Shown one piece after another: positions 1 through 8,987 of a stretch of 64,000 nt of DNA. Position numbers and translations under genes: made by a program. Positions within the stretch are counted from its first letter, which is position 1; every line of letters starts with the position of its first letter. The stretch comes from Campylobacter porcelli. GTDB lineage: Bacteria; Campylobacterota; Campylobacteria; Campylobacterales; Campylobacteraceae. The notes under the pieces were generated by a model. That model made no database searches and was not told the DNA's origin. It saw only the letters and a list, made by a program, of their open reading frames with translations. Location: the NCBI RefSeq assembly GCF_002139855.1, contig NZ_CP018789.1:1426001-1490000 (forward strand), read 5' to 3'.

Positions 1-107
1 TCATCTTGTTTTATTTGCTCTGTTTGAGCGAAATTTAGCTCTATTTTTGGCAATTTTTGATTAATTTGAATTTGAAATGTATTTGATGATAGTGAGCTAA
101 TATTCAT
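1..107 (-). CDS. Unknown protein, 5' end only (truncated by window edge)
   Basis: Only the first 35 codons are in the window. The reading frame opens with ATG at 107-105, preceded on the minus strand by an AAAGG ribosome site about six bases upstream, and it stays open to the edge. The visible N-terminus begins MNISSLSSNTFQIQ and is polar and Asn/Gln-rich, with no signal peptide or membrane segment. The start and RBS make it a probable gene. I do not recognise the family and propose no function. Confidence 0.55.
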   Translation of the reverse strand, partial: MNISSLSSNTFQIQINQKLPKIELNFAQTEQIKQD

Positions 108-159
108 TTTATAACCTTTCTTGCGTTAAGCTTTAGGCGAATTAATCGCCCAAAGTTAA

Positions 160-405
160 TTAATATGCCCTAATATCGGCAACTATAACATTATTATTGC
201 CATCTACATAAACTCTAAGTTCACCATTATCAAAATAATTTGTAGCACCAGACAGATCTGAAAGTATTTTATTTATCAAATTTCCATCTATAACAAGCGA
301 CATATCACTTTGATACATAGCTCTATTGATAATATATATCTTAGAATCCCAAAAATCCTACATAGCATTTACTTTAGTAATTAGATTATCTACTATTTTT
401 GAATT
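160..405 (-). pseudogene. Gene remnant with an internal stop codon
   Basis: The minus strand carries a coding-like frame of about 80 codons. It ends at TAA 160-162 and is interrupted by TAG at 358-360, directly after an ATG. Downstream of the stop it reads DFWDSKIYIINRAMYQ and ends with a plausible C-terminus containing the motif LRVYVDGNNNVIVADIR. It has normal amino-acid composition, unlike a shadow frame. A stop lies just above it (406-408) and no RBS-led start precedes it, so it looks like the decayed tail of a longer protein. A functional short product from the internal ATG (MYQSDM) cannot be excluded. The family is not recognised. Confidence 0.4.
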
Positions 406-513
406 TTAGATATTGTTTGTAAATCGGCAACTATTAAATTATTTTAATATATTTTTAGTATATTTTATAATGAAGTTATTTGATTAAAACTCTAAAATTA
501 AGCGAATTTAGAG

Positions 514-519
514 TATAAT
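514..519 (+). promoter_or_regulatory. -10 box for mqnA
   Basis: A perfect TATAAT lies in a very AT-rich stretch about 88 bases before mqnA. Campylobacter housekeeping promoters have a strong extended -10 and a weak -35, which fits. It implies a long 5' leader holding the two hairpins at 542-578. Confidence 0.5.
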
Positions 520-541
520 CAATATATTTAATAAAAATTTA

Positions 542-578
542 AGCCATAAAGGCTATATCCAGAGCTTAAAACACTGGA
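542..578 (+). promoter_or_regulatory. Two small hairpins in the mqnA leader
   Basis: AGCC (542-545) pairs with GGCT (551-554) across ATAAA, and TCCAG (558-562) pairs with CTGGA (574-578) across 11 bases. Both lie between the predicted -10 and the mqnA RBS (AAAGG at 596-600). Neither is followed by a T-run, so they are not terminators. They could be a leader structure, but the stems are short and no known riboswitch is recognised. Confidence 0.25.
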
Positions 579-606
579 GATACAAGAAATTATAAAAGGT
601 ATAAAT

Positions 607-1281
607 ATGCTATTTGGCAAGATTGATTATCTAAATTTACTCCCATTTCATGTATTTTTAAAACGCTATCCATTAAGCAATCAAGTAAAAAAATCAATTG
701 AATTTAAAAAAGGAACCCCCGCTAAACTCTCTCAAGCCTTAAATAAAAGGCAGATTGACGCAGCCATCATCTCAAGTATAGAAAGCAGAAATCCAAAATA
801 TAAAAAGCTAAATTTAGGTATATGCTCTAATGGTGCGGTAAAATCCGTTTTGGTGCGTAAAAATAGCGCTAAAATGCTAGATCCAGCTTCAAAAAGCTCA
901 AATATGCTAAGCAAAATTTTAGAGCTAGATGGAGAGGTGATAATAGGCGATGAAGCATTAAGGCAATATATAAAAGATGGTAGGGATAAATTTTATGATA
1001 TGGGTGAGATTTGGCAGCAAAAAACTGGATTGCCTTTTGTTTTTGGGCTATTTTGTTGTAATAAAAATCAAAATTTGTATAAAAAAATTATTAATCAATT
1101 CTTAAAGCAAAAAATAAAGATACCAAAATACATACTCAACGAATATTCAAAAAGTAGAAATATCGCTCCAAATATGATTTTATGGTATTTAGAGCATATT
1201 AGCTATAATATAAAATTTAAGGAAAAACGAGCACTAAAAAAGTTTATTTCACTAGCAAAAAAGTATAATTTTCAGCCATAA
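607..1281 (+). CDS. mqnA: Chorismate dehydratase MqnA (futalosine menaquinone pathway)
   Basis: MqnA converts chorismate to 3-enolpyruvyl-benzoate, the first committed step of the futalosine route to menaquinone, the quinone used by epsilonproteobacteria. The 224-residue protein has the family N-terminus (GKIDYLNLLPFHVF), the region SRNPKYKKLNLGICSNG, and GDEALRQY near the middle. This is the two-lobed binding-protein-like fold formerly called DUF178. Length is at the short end for the family. The ATG has AAAGG six bases upstream. It stands alone between a leader and gdhA on the same strand, with a separate promoter for gdhA. The assignment rests on family resemblance in motifs and length. 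Confidence 0.85.
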   Translation: MLFGKIDYLNLLPFHVFLKRYPLSNQVKKSIEFKKGTPAKLSQALNKRQIDAAIISSIESRNPKYKKLNLGICSNGAVKSVLVRKNSAKMLDPASKSSNMLSKILELDGEVIIGDEALRQYIKDGRDKFYDMGEIWQQKTGLPFVFGLFCCNKNQNLYKKIINQFLKQKIKIPKYILNEYSKSRNIAPNMILWYLEHISYNIKFKEKRALKKFISLAKKYNFQP

Positions 1282-1360
1282 AGTGAGTAAATTTGTAACA
1301 ATACAGACAAAAAATATCCTAACTTTTTCTATATTAAGATTAAATTTAAGATAAATTAAA

Positions 1361-1366
1361 TATAAT
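1361..1366 (+). promoter_or_regulatory. -10 box for gdhA
   Basis: TATAAT lies 33 bases before the gdhA ATG, in an AT-rich tract. GGAG at 1390-1393 serves as the ribosome site. Confidence 0.55.
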
Positions 1367-1399
1367 CCAACTACAAACATTTTCACAATAGGAGTTACG

Positions 1400-2764
1400 A
1401 TGTCAGTACATGAGTATATCAACCAAACACTTGAAAATATCAAAAAGTCAAGTCCTGGTCAAACAACATTTTTACAAGCAGCAACAGAGGTTTTACATAC
1501 TTTAGAGCCACTTTTAGAAAAAGAAAAAAAGTATCTTGATCACAAAATTATAGATCGCATTGTAATGCCTGAGAGAACTACGATGTTTCGTGTAACATAC
1601 ATGAATGACAAAAATGAACCTTGCTCACACTTTGGGTATCGTGTAGAGTTTAACTCTGCTCTTGGCCCGTATAAAGGTGGTTTGAGATTTCATCCTTCAG
1701 TATGCTTAGATATAATCAAATTTCTTGGTTTTGAGCAAATTTTTAAAAATTCGCTTACTGGACTTAATATGGGTGGCGGCAAAGGTGGTGCTAATTTCGA
1801 CCCTAAAGGCAAAAGCGATGGCGAGATTATGAGATTTTGTCAAGCTTTTATGAATGAATTATATAAATTAATCGGCGATGTAAAAGATGTCCCAGCTGGC
1901 GATATTGGCGTTGGTGGTCGTGAGATCGGCTATATGTTTGGTCAATATAAAAAATTAACAAATCGCTTTGATGGTGCTTTGACTGGTAAAGGTCTAGACT
2001 GGGGCGGTAGCTTAGTAAGGGTAGAGGCTACTGGATATGGCTCAGTATATTTTGCTCAAGAGATGCTTAAAAAACAAAATAGCAGCCTAGAGGGCAAAAA
2101 ATGCTCAATAAGTGGTGCTGGAAATGTGGCTATATACACAGCTCAAAAGCTATATCAACTTGGCGCACTTCCTATAACAGTAAGCGATTCAACTGGCTTT
2201 ATATATGATAGCGAAGGTATAGATGTCGAGCTATTAAAACGCATTAAAGAGGTAGAGAGAAAAGGTCTTATCGAGTATGCGGCTGCTAAACCAAGTGCGA
2301 AATTTACTCCAGTTAGCGAGTATAAAGCTGGAACAAATGGTATTTGGAGCGTTCCATGTGATGCTGCCTTCCCAAGTGCTACTCAAAATGAGCTAAATTT
2401 AGAAGATATTAAAACGCTTTATAATAATGGTTGTCGCTTGGTTTGCGAAGGTGCTAATATGCCTAGCACACTTGAAGCTATTGATTTTATGCTAAGCAAA
2501 AAAGACTTCTTATTTGGTCCAGCTAAGGCTGCAAACGCTGGTGGCGTGGCTACTAGTGGGCTAGAGATGGCACAAAACGCAAGTATGCAAAAATGGACTT
2601 TTGATGAAGTAGATAGCAAACTTCACCGCATTATGACAAATATCTTTGAAGCTAGTTATGAGACTTCTGTTGAATTTGGAGTGCCAGGCAATCTTGTTCT
2701 AGGAGCAAATATCGCTGGATTTAGAAAAGTTGCTGATGCAATGATAGATCAAGGATATGTATAA
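1400..2764 (+). CDS. gdhA: NADP-type glutamate dehydrogenase
   Basis: It catalyses reductive amination of 2-oxoglutarate with ammonia to glutamate in the cytoplasm. The 454 residues match the hexameric bacterial family. Visible motifs are the glutamate-binding GPYKGGLRFHPS at about 89-100, GGGKGGANFDPKGKSDGE with catalytic Lys128, and the dinucleotide-binding SGAGNVAIYTAQK in the second domain. The C-terminal half contains GANMPSTLEA and KAANAGGVATSGLEMAQN, both family-typical. The ATG follows GGAG. It is monocistronic by appearance: own promoter upstream and a strong hairpin directly after the stop. Confidence 0.96.
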   Translation: MSVHEYINQTLENIKKSSPGQTTFLQAATEVLHTLEPLLEKEKKYLDHKIIDRIVMPERTTMFRVTYMNDKNEPCSHFGYRVEFNSALGPYKGGLRFHPSVCLDIIKFLGFEQIFKNSLTGLNMGGGKGGANFDPKGKSDGEIMRFCQAFMNELYKLIGDVKDVPAGDIGVGGREIGYMFGQYKKLTNRFDGALTGKGLDWGGSLVRVEATGYGSVYFAQEMLKKQNSSLEGKKCSISGAGNVAIYTAQKLYQLGALPITVSDSTGFIYDSEGIDVELLKRIKEVERKGLIEYAAAKPSAKFTPVSEYKAGTNGIWSVPCDAAFPSATQNELNLEDIKTLYNNGCRLVCEGANMPSTLEAIDFMLSKKDFLFGPAKAANAGGVATSGLEMAQNASMQKWTFDEVDSKLHRIMTNIFEASYETSVEFGVPGNLVLGANIAGFRKVADAMIDQGYV

Positions 2765-2771
2765 TAGAATT

Positions 2772-2792
2772 TAGCCGACTTAATGTCGGCTA
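2772..2792. terminator. Intrinsic terminator between gdhA and alr
   Basis: TAGCCGAC (2772-2779) pairs perfectly with GTCGGCTA (2785-2792) across a TTAAT loop. It lies eight bases after the gdhA stop and 30 bases before the alr stop on the other strand, followed by T-rich DNA on both sides. It can serve both convergent genes. Confidence 0.8.
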
Positions 2793-2821
2793 GAATTTAA
2801 TCAATTTAATTATTTTTAATT

Positions 2822-3826
2822 TTACTCCACTACCCTTCTACTAATTATAGGACTAAGCTTAACTAAAATATCATAATTAATAGTCCCAAAAAACTCAGCC
2901 CAAATATCAGCATTATCTAATACACATATCCGCTCTCCACCATCAATTGAGCTAAAGCTATCCATAGACATTTTGCCTAAAATTGGATTTCCATTGGCTA
3001 ATTTTAGCTCTCCATTGCCATTATATCGCAATAACCCATCGCCATAGCCAAGATCATATGTAGCGATATTCATATCATATTTAGCAGTAAATGCGCCACC
3101 ATAACCTACACTTTGACCAGCATATAAGACTCTTGAGCTTACACGATCGGCATAAAGCTTTAAGACTTTTTTAAGCTCTAGGCTCTCATTAAACCCAAAA
3201 TATCCAAATTGAGCCATACCAGCACGCACATACTCATCACCTATATCTGAGCTTCTCTCAATCGCAGCTGAGTTGTGAGAGTGAAATATAAGCTCGCCAT
3301 CAAAAAATTCTTTAATCTTATCTTTAGCTTGTTTGAAATTCTCTTTTTGAACAAAGTAATCCCCACTATGCTCATCGCTAGCTCTAAAATGAGTAAAAGC
3401 ACCCTTTAATATCAAATTTCGTTTTTTAATAATATTAATAGCAGTTTCAATCTCAGTAATGTCTATACCATTTCTATGCATTAAAGTATCGATGGCAAGA
3501 TGAATTTGGCTATTTGGTCTTATCTTTTCTAAAGCCCTAAGCTCATTAATAGCATAGATAAACTCGCCATTCTCAGCACCAGTTGGTAAATGCGAAAGCA
3601 CTATAATGCTCTTAAATAATCTAGATAGTTCCCTTGCTTCAAGCTCACTTTTAACACACGCTATTTCAATGCCAAATTCACTAGCGATCTTGCCCATTAG
3701 GAGCGCCCCATGACCATATGCGTTATCTTTTAAAACGGCGATAATTCGCTTTTTAGAGCCTACTTTTTTGGCTATTTGAGTTAAATTATGCTCATAAGCA
3801 CTTTTTGAGAGTAAAATCTCAGACAT
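2822..3826 (-). CDS. alr: Alanine racemase
   Basis: A PLP enzyme that makes D-alanine for peptidoglycan. At 334 residues it is slightly shorter than the usual 360. The PLP lysine is Lys33 in the motif VLKDNAYGHG (Asp replaces the more usual Ala after Lys), and the second catalytic residue is Tyr242 in SVGYGG. The sequence HFRASDEHSGD, about residues 146-156, lies in the central barrel. Its start overlaps the end of the preceding small gene by eight bases, so translation is probably coupled. Upstream is the peptidoglycan peptidase gene pgp2, giving a cell-wall operon pgp2-(80 aa)-alr. Confidence 0.93.
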   Translation of the reverse strand: MSEILLSKSAYEHNLTQIAKKVGSKKRIIAVLKDNAYGHGALLMGKIASEFGIEIACVKSELEARELSRLFKSIIVLSHLPTGAENGEFIYAINELRALEKIRPNSQIHLAIDTLMHRNGIDITEIETAINIIKKRNLILKGAFTHFRASDEHSGDYFVQKENFKQAKDKIKEFFDGELIFHSHNSAAIERSSDIGDEYVRAGMAQFGYFGFNESLELKKVLKLYADRVSSRVLYAGQSVGYGGAFTAKYDMNIATYDLGYGDGLLRYNGNGELKLANGNPILGKMSMDSFSSIDGGERICVLDNADIWAEFFGTINYDILVKLSPIISRRVVE

Positions 3827-4061
3827 TAAAGCTCAAATCAAATTTTTTATATATATGTGGTAGCATCTTTCTTACTGCATAATCATATGCGTAAAACTCT
3901 TTATATAAGGCTTTTAAGCTTGGCTCTTTACAAGCATCAAAGTCAAAGGCTGTGCTATTGCCTTGCTTTGGCACACTTGCATCTAAAACATCAAAAAATC
4001 TCCCCCTAGCGGCCAAAAACTCCTCAATTTGCTTTTTTACAAGCTCTTTTTCATCACTCAT
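3819..4061 (-). CDS. Conserved small hypothetical protein between pgp2 and alr
   Basis: The 80-residue soluble protein has a charged N-terminal helix (EKELVKKQIEEFLAARGRFF) and the later segment LYKEFYAYDYAVRKMLPHIY. It has no signal peptide, membrane span or metal motif. It begins two bases after the pgp2 stop and overlaps alr by eight bases, so it is certainly co-transcribed with two peptidoglycan genes. I do not recognise the family. The operon position suggests a housekeeping or envelope-linked role but does not show one. Confidence 0.8.
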   Translation of the reverse strand: MSDEKELVKKQIEEFLAARGRFFDVLDASVPKQGNSTAFDFDACKEPSLKALYKEFYAYDYAVRKMLPHIYKKFDLSFNV

Positions 4062-4063
4062 AG

Positions 4064-5032
4064 CTACTCCTCTACTAAAATTTTCATCTTATTATCAGCC
4101 ACTTCTACATATAAGGTTTTATCCCCATCAAAATTATATGAGGCTGCTCTATATTTCTCATCAAAATTTACGCGATATATATTCTTGCCATCTATGTTTG
4201 GATATGGTGTTATATTGAAATTTTTAAATTCAATTATTTTGCTCTCATTTTTGCTAAATACTCTCTTTTTCATCTGCGTAAATTCTGCAATTTTCATACC
4301 ATCAAAGCGTCGAAAATCATTATGATAAAAGCTCATATATCTATCCAAATCGCTCTTAGTCCAAGCATCTTTCCACGCAAAAAGCTGGGCAAATATCACA
4401 GCTATATCAAGACTGCTAGATTTTGGTTTGCCATCTTCGCTTATTATCACGATAGCTGAATTATTTTGCACTATATCTTCAAAAGATTCTAAAATATCAT
4501 TTTTCATAGCGATACAGCCTTTGGTCTCTAGCTCATTTTCCCTTACATCGCTCTCCATAGGATAGCCATGAATCCATATGCCATAGCCTGTTCTTTTGCG
4601 AAGTTTATCATATAAATTTGGGTAAGATAAGCTAAAAGCAACCGGCCCATAATATGTAGTAGGCGGAGTAAATCTGCGTGTTATATCATATACACCAACT
4701 GGGGTTTTCAGATCCCCTTCTAATAGCTTTTCGCCCATTAAACCAGTGATTATCTCGCTATTTTTAACCTCTTTTAATTTACCATCTTCATATTGATTTA
4801 CAGATATATTCTTAGCAGTTTTATCAGCTACTATGATTAATCTGCTTTTATCATCGTGATAGCCATATTTTAGCTCTTTATTTTTTAAGCTATCGCTCCA
4901 ATACTCCACACTTTGTAAGTTCTTCTCTATCTTATCTTGGACTGCTGATATACCACCTTTAAGATATAACTCCTCTAGCTCCCCGCTAAATAAAGATGTT
5001 GATACTACCAATAAAAAGAGTAATTTTTTCAC
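4064..5032 (-). CDS. pgp2: Peptidoglycan L,D-carboxypeptidase, Pgp2/Csd6 type
   Basis: A YkuD-fold enzyme of the C. jejuni Pgp2 / H. pylori Csd6 type. These trim muropeptide tetrapeptides to tripeptides in the periplasm and determine helical cell shape. A signal peptide covers about residues 1-16 (MKKLLFLLVVSTSLFSG). The active-site region has GIWIHGYPMESD with the conserved His, followed by ETKGCIAM with the catalytic Cys. TKGC replaces the SHGC of classical L,D-transpeptidases. The last 110 residues (from about FAQLFAWKDAWTKSDLDRYM) form the NTF2-like domain found in this subfamily. It heads the operon leading to alr, with a -10 box 38 bases upstream. Confidence 0.88.
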   Translation of the reverse strand: MKKLLFLLVVSTSLFSGELEELYLKGGISAVQDKIEKNLQSVEYWSDSLKNKELKYGYHDDKSRLIIVADKTAKNISVNQYEDGKLKEVKNSEIITGLMGEKLLEGDLKTPVGVYDITRRFTPPTTYYGPVAFSLSYPNLYDKLRKRTGYGIWIHGYPMESDVRENELETKGCIAMKNDILESFEDIVQNNSAIVIISEDGKPKSSSLDIAVIFAQLFAWKDAWTKSDLDRYMSFYHNDFRRFDGMKIAEFTQMKKRVFSKNESKIIEFKNFNITPYPNIDGKNIYRVNFDEKYRAASYNFDGDKTLYVEVADNKMKILVEE

Positions 5033-5069
5033 TATTTTAACCTTAATTAATTAAATCTTTAAGCTTGAA

Positions 5070-5114
5070 ATTATATCAAAATCGGTTGAAAATTAATTTA
5101 AATTCTTGTATAAT
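5070..5114. promoter_or_regulatory. Divergent -10 boxes for pgp2 (-) and the copper protein (+)
   Basis: ATTATA at 5070-5075 reads TATAAT on the minus strand, 38 bases before the pgp2 ATG. TATAAT at 5109-5114 on the plus strand is 32 bases before the ATG at 5146. The two transcription units face away from each other across about 110 bases. Confidence 0.6.
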
Positions 5115-5145
5115 TTAGCTCACTTCAATCAAAAAAGGATAAAAT

Positions 5146-5574
5146 ATGTTTAAATATTTATTTACCTCAACTCTAGTTGCACTTAGCGTAAATGCTCAAA
5201 TTTTAATTACCAATTCATATATCAAAGATACCCCGCCGAATGCGAAAAATAGTGCCGCTTTTATGAGCATAGAAAATCAAGATTCAAAAGATATTGAGCT
5301 AATTTCAGCTAGTAGCAATATAAGCAAAGCTACCGAGCTTCACACTCATATCACAGAAGATGGCATGAAAAAGATGATTCAAATCCCAAGCATTAAGATA
5401 CCAGCTAACTCTAAAGTTGAGCTAAAACCAGGTGGTTTGCATGTTATGTTTTTGGGCTTAAAAAGAGATATAAATGATGGAAATGTCGATTTAAATTTAA
5501 CTTTTAGCGATGGCAAAACATATGAATTAAAAAATATCCCAGTTAAAAAAGTTATACCTATTAAAATGCATTAA
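5146..5574 (+). CDS. Periplasmic PCu(A)C copper chaperone
   Basis: Members of this family bind Cu(I) in the periplasm and supply cytochrome oxidase. The 142 residues begin with a signal peptide ending near VNA. The copper ligands form the family's H-x(n)-M ... H-x-M pattern: HTHITEDGMKKM in the middle and GGLHVMFLGLKRD later. AAGGA precedes the ATG. It is followed after 14 bases by pseB, which may be a read-through arrangement rather than a functional link. Confidence 0.88.
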   Translation: MFKYLFTSTLVALSVNAQILITNSYIKDTPPNAKNSAAFMSIENQDSKDIELISASSNISKATELHTHITEDGMKKMIQIPSIKIPANSKVELKPGGLHVMFLGLKRDINDGNVDLNLTFSDGKTYELKNIPVKKVIPIKMH

Positions 5575-5585
5575 TTTGGAGCTAA

Positions 5586-6585
<1,000 letters not shown>

Positions 6586-6597
<12 letters not shown>

Positions 6598-7386
6598 ACA
6601 AAGCTCCACAATAAAAAATATTATGGTAGCAACTGCGATTATACTAGCTCCACTTGTTAGGTTAAAATAGTAGCTAAGTATCAATCCGCAAAATATAAAA
6701 ATAGCTGATAAAATAGCTGATAAAATCATCATTATAGCCAAATTTGGGCTAAATTTCTCAGCTATATATGGCGGAATGCTAAGCAAAGCAATCACCAAAA
6801 TCAGCCCCACAACCCTAATAGTACTAACCACGCAAAGTGCGATAAGAGCACTCATCAAATAGTATAAGAAGCTGACATTTACCCCACGAAGCTTAGCAAA
6901 TTCACTATCAAAACAAAAAGCACAAATTTGAGTATAAAAAAGCAGTGCAAATAATACAAAAACAGTATCCAAAACACTCATAAATATAAGATCTTCTGTG
7001 CTTACAGCCAAAATAGAACCAAACAAATAGCTCATCAAATCAGCATTATACCCAGGGCTAAGATCTACAAAAATAATCCCCACAGCCATACCAAACGCCC
7101 AAATAGCACCAATTACGCTATCTATCCTATCACGATTTTGTCCGCTGATAAAGGCTATTAAAAGCCCTATAGCCACAGCAAATCCAGCCGCACCAAAAAG
7201 CGGAGAAGCACCTAAGAAAAATGCGATACCTATCCCGCCATAAGCCCCATGAGCCACACCTCCAGCGATAAATGTCATCTTATTTATCACAATTAATGAG
7301 CCAATCACCCCACAAGCTACACTAACTAAAACTCCAGCCCATAAGGCATTTTGCATAAAACTAAAGCTTAAAATTTCCACCATCAA
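6586..7386 (-). CDS. Zinc/manganese-type ABC transporter permease (ZnuB/MntB family)
   Basis: A 266-residue inner-membrane protein with about eight hydrophobic helices and the family features GVIGSLIVINKMTFIAGGVA near the N-terminus and VVGLILVIALLSIPPYIA in the second half. It forms the translocation pore for divalent metal in this family. Its start overlaps the ATPase gene by four bases, so the two are coupled. No substrate-binding protein gene adjoins the pair: upstream lies a divergent methyltransferase and downstream lies pseB. Metal identity (Zn, Mn or Fe) cannot be decided from sequence. Confidence 0.85.
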
Positions 7387-8144
7387 TCCTTATGCGAAGC
7401 ACAACCACAGCTATTAAGCGCTAGCTCAACATCACAAAAATGCGTATGATCCTTGCTAAGATGGCTTATAAAATCTCTATTATCTAAATTTGAAATATCA
7501 TGAAGCACGACGCTACCGCTATTTATATAAGCGACCTTAGAAGCAAAATTAATAGCCATATTAATATCGTGGCTGATGGCGATAACGCCGACATTTGCTT
7601 GATTTATCTCTTTTAATGCGGTGTAAATTTGAGCCTGACCTTGCGTATCTATACTAGCTGTTGGCTCATCTAGCATTAAAATTCTAGCCCCACTTACCAA
7701 AGCTCTTGCTATATATACTCTTTGTCTTTGCCCCCCACTTAATGCACCAATGCCCCTAGAGCTAAACTCCCTCATACCGACCATATCCAAAGCCTGTATA
7801 GCCATATTTTTATCAGCTTTTGAGTAAAATTTAAACAATCCACCACTTAGCCTTCCCATTAATACCACCTCCAAAACGCTCATCGGAAAGCTCTTATTTA
7901 CCGGTATGTATTGCGGGACATAGCCTATTAGCTCTTTTGCTAATTTTGGTGGCTTTGAATCTATGCTAATCTTGCCAGATTTAGGCTCTAAAATGCCAAG
8001 CATTAGACGCAAAAGGGTGCTTTTTCCACCGCCATTAGGGCCAATAATAGCTAAAAAATCTTTACTATCGTAGCTAAAATTTAAATTCTCAAATATATAG
8101 CCATCATCATAGCCAAAGCTTAAGTTTTCAATTTTGATTTTCAT
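7383..8144 (-). CDS. Zinc/manganese-type ABC transporter ATPase (ZnuC family)
   Basis: The 253-residue ATPase has Walker A GPNGGGKST at 35-43, signature LSGGQRQRVYIARAL and Walker B ILMLDEPTAS, followed by the H-loop ISHDINMA. The last 25 residues contain a His/Cys cluster (DHTHFCD and SCGCASHKD) that could bind metal. It is the promoter-proximal gene of a two-gene operon with the permease. The RBS is weak. A -10 box on the minus strand lies at 8200-8205. Confidence 0.86.
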   Translation of the reverse strand: MKIKIENLSFGYDDGYIFENLNFSYDSKDFLAIIGPNGGGKSTLLRLMLGILEPKSGKISIDSKPPKLAKELIGYVPQYIPVNKSFPMSVLEVVLMGRLSGGLFKFYSKADKNMAIQALDMVGMREFSSRGIGALSGGQRQRVYIARALVSGARILMLDEPTASIDTQGQAQIYTALKEINQANVGVIAISHDINMAINFASKVAYINSGSVVLHDISNLDNRDFISHLSKDHTHFCDVELALNSCGCASHKD

Positions 8145-8199
8145 AAATGCACTTTTAAGATAAGCAATTTTACATTTCTCCTAGAAATTTGAGTTTAAA

Positions 8200-8205
8200 A
8201 TTATA
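8200..8205 (-). promoter_or_regulatory. -10 box for the ABC metal transporter operon
   Basis: ATTATA on the plus strand reads TATAAT on the minus strand, 56 bases before the ATPase start. I did not find a convincing Fur or Zur operator palindrome next to it. Confidence 0.45.
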
Positions 8206-8276
8206 TCTGATTTGACTTAAATTTATTTAAAGAAAAACTTGATAGAATTTAGTAAAATAATCCCAAGGTAGTATAT

Positions 8277-8987
8277 ATGCAAGATATTTGGAATAAAAAG
8301 TCCAAAACATATCCTAGGTTTAGCCCTATTATGCGTCCATTTGAGGCTGAATTTTTCGCCTTTTTAAATGAGTGTGGCGTGGATTTTAGCAGCAAGAGCG
8401 TTATAGATATAGGTGCTGGAACTGGAGTGTATAGCTTGCATTTAGCTAAAATGTGTAAAAGCGTTTTGGCATTAGATATTAGTGATGCGATGCTAGAGAT
8501 TTTAATATTAAGTGCTAAAGAGCATAATATATCCAATATTCAAACCCTTAATGGCACGATAAATGATATTAAAAATAGTAAATTTGATATAGGATTTTTG
8601 ACTATGTCCCCAGCACTTAAAAGCTATGAGGATTTTGAGATATTTTATAACCTTGCTAATAAGCATATATATATGAATTGGCTAAAGCCTAGAAGATCAA
8701 ATTTATTAGAGCTTTTTATGGATTGTAAAGCTGATATGGCAACGCCTATGGCTATATTAGAGCAGTTTTTAATCTCTAAAAATATTAAATTTAAATCCAA
8801 AATCATAAATGAAAATAGAAGTGTAACAAGAAGCATAGACGATATGGTAGAAAATCTAGCTTGGCATTTAGAAATAAGCAGACAAAATTACACAAAAGAT
8901 GAGATAAAAAATAAGATAAAAAACCTAGCAAATGGTGATGAAATCACTGAAAATATCACTACTTGCGTGAAAGTTATGGTATTTTGA
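8277..8987 (+). CDS. Class I SAM-dependent methyltransferase
   Basis: The 236-residue protein has the SAM-binding motif I VIDIGAGTGVYSLHLAK near residues 39-55 and motif II ALDISDAMLEI. The acidic residue after LALD would contact the ribose. The C-terminal half is less conserved and gives no substrate clue. The substrate is unknown and could be a small molecule, RNA or protein. The start is ATG with AAGG upstream. The last bases overlap the TTG start of the following EAL-protein gene in a TTGA junction, which suggests coupled translation. Confidence 0.8.
   Translation: MQDIWNKKSKTYPRFSPIMRPFEAEFFAFLNECGVDFSSKSVIDIGAGTGVYSLHLAKMCKSVLALDISDAMLEILILSAKEHNISNIQTLNGTINDIKNSKFDIGFLTMSPALKSYEDFEIFYNLANKHIYMNWLKPRRSNLLELFMDCKADMATPMAILEQFLISKNIKFKSKIINENRSVTRSIDDMVENLAWHLEISRQNYTKDEIKNKIKNLANGDEITENITTCVKVMVF

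Noticed and set aside
8170-8185. AGGAG followed by ATG-TAA on the minus strand before the ABC ATPase gene, like a start-stop mini-frame
   Set aside because: The AGGAG is only two bases from the ATG and the element could be chance. Nothing else supports a leader-peptide control.
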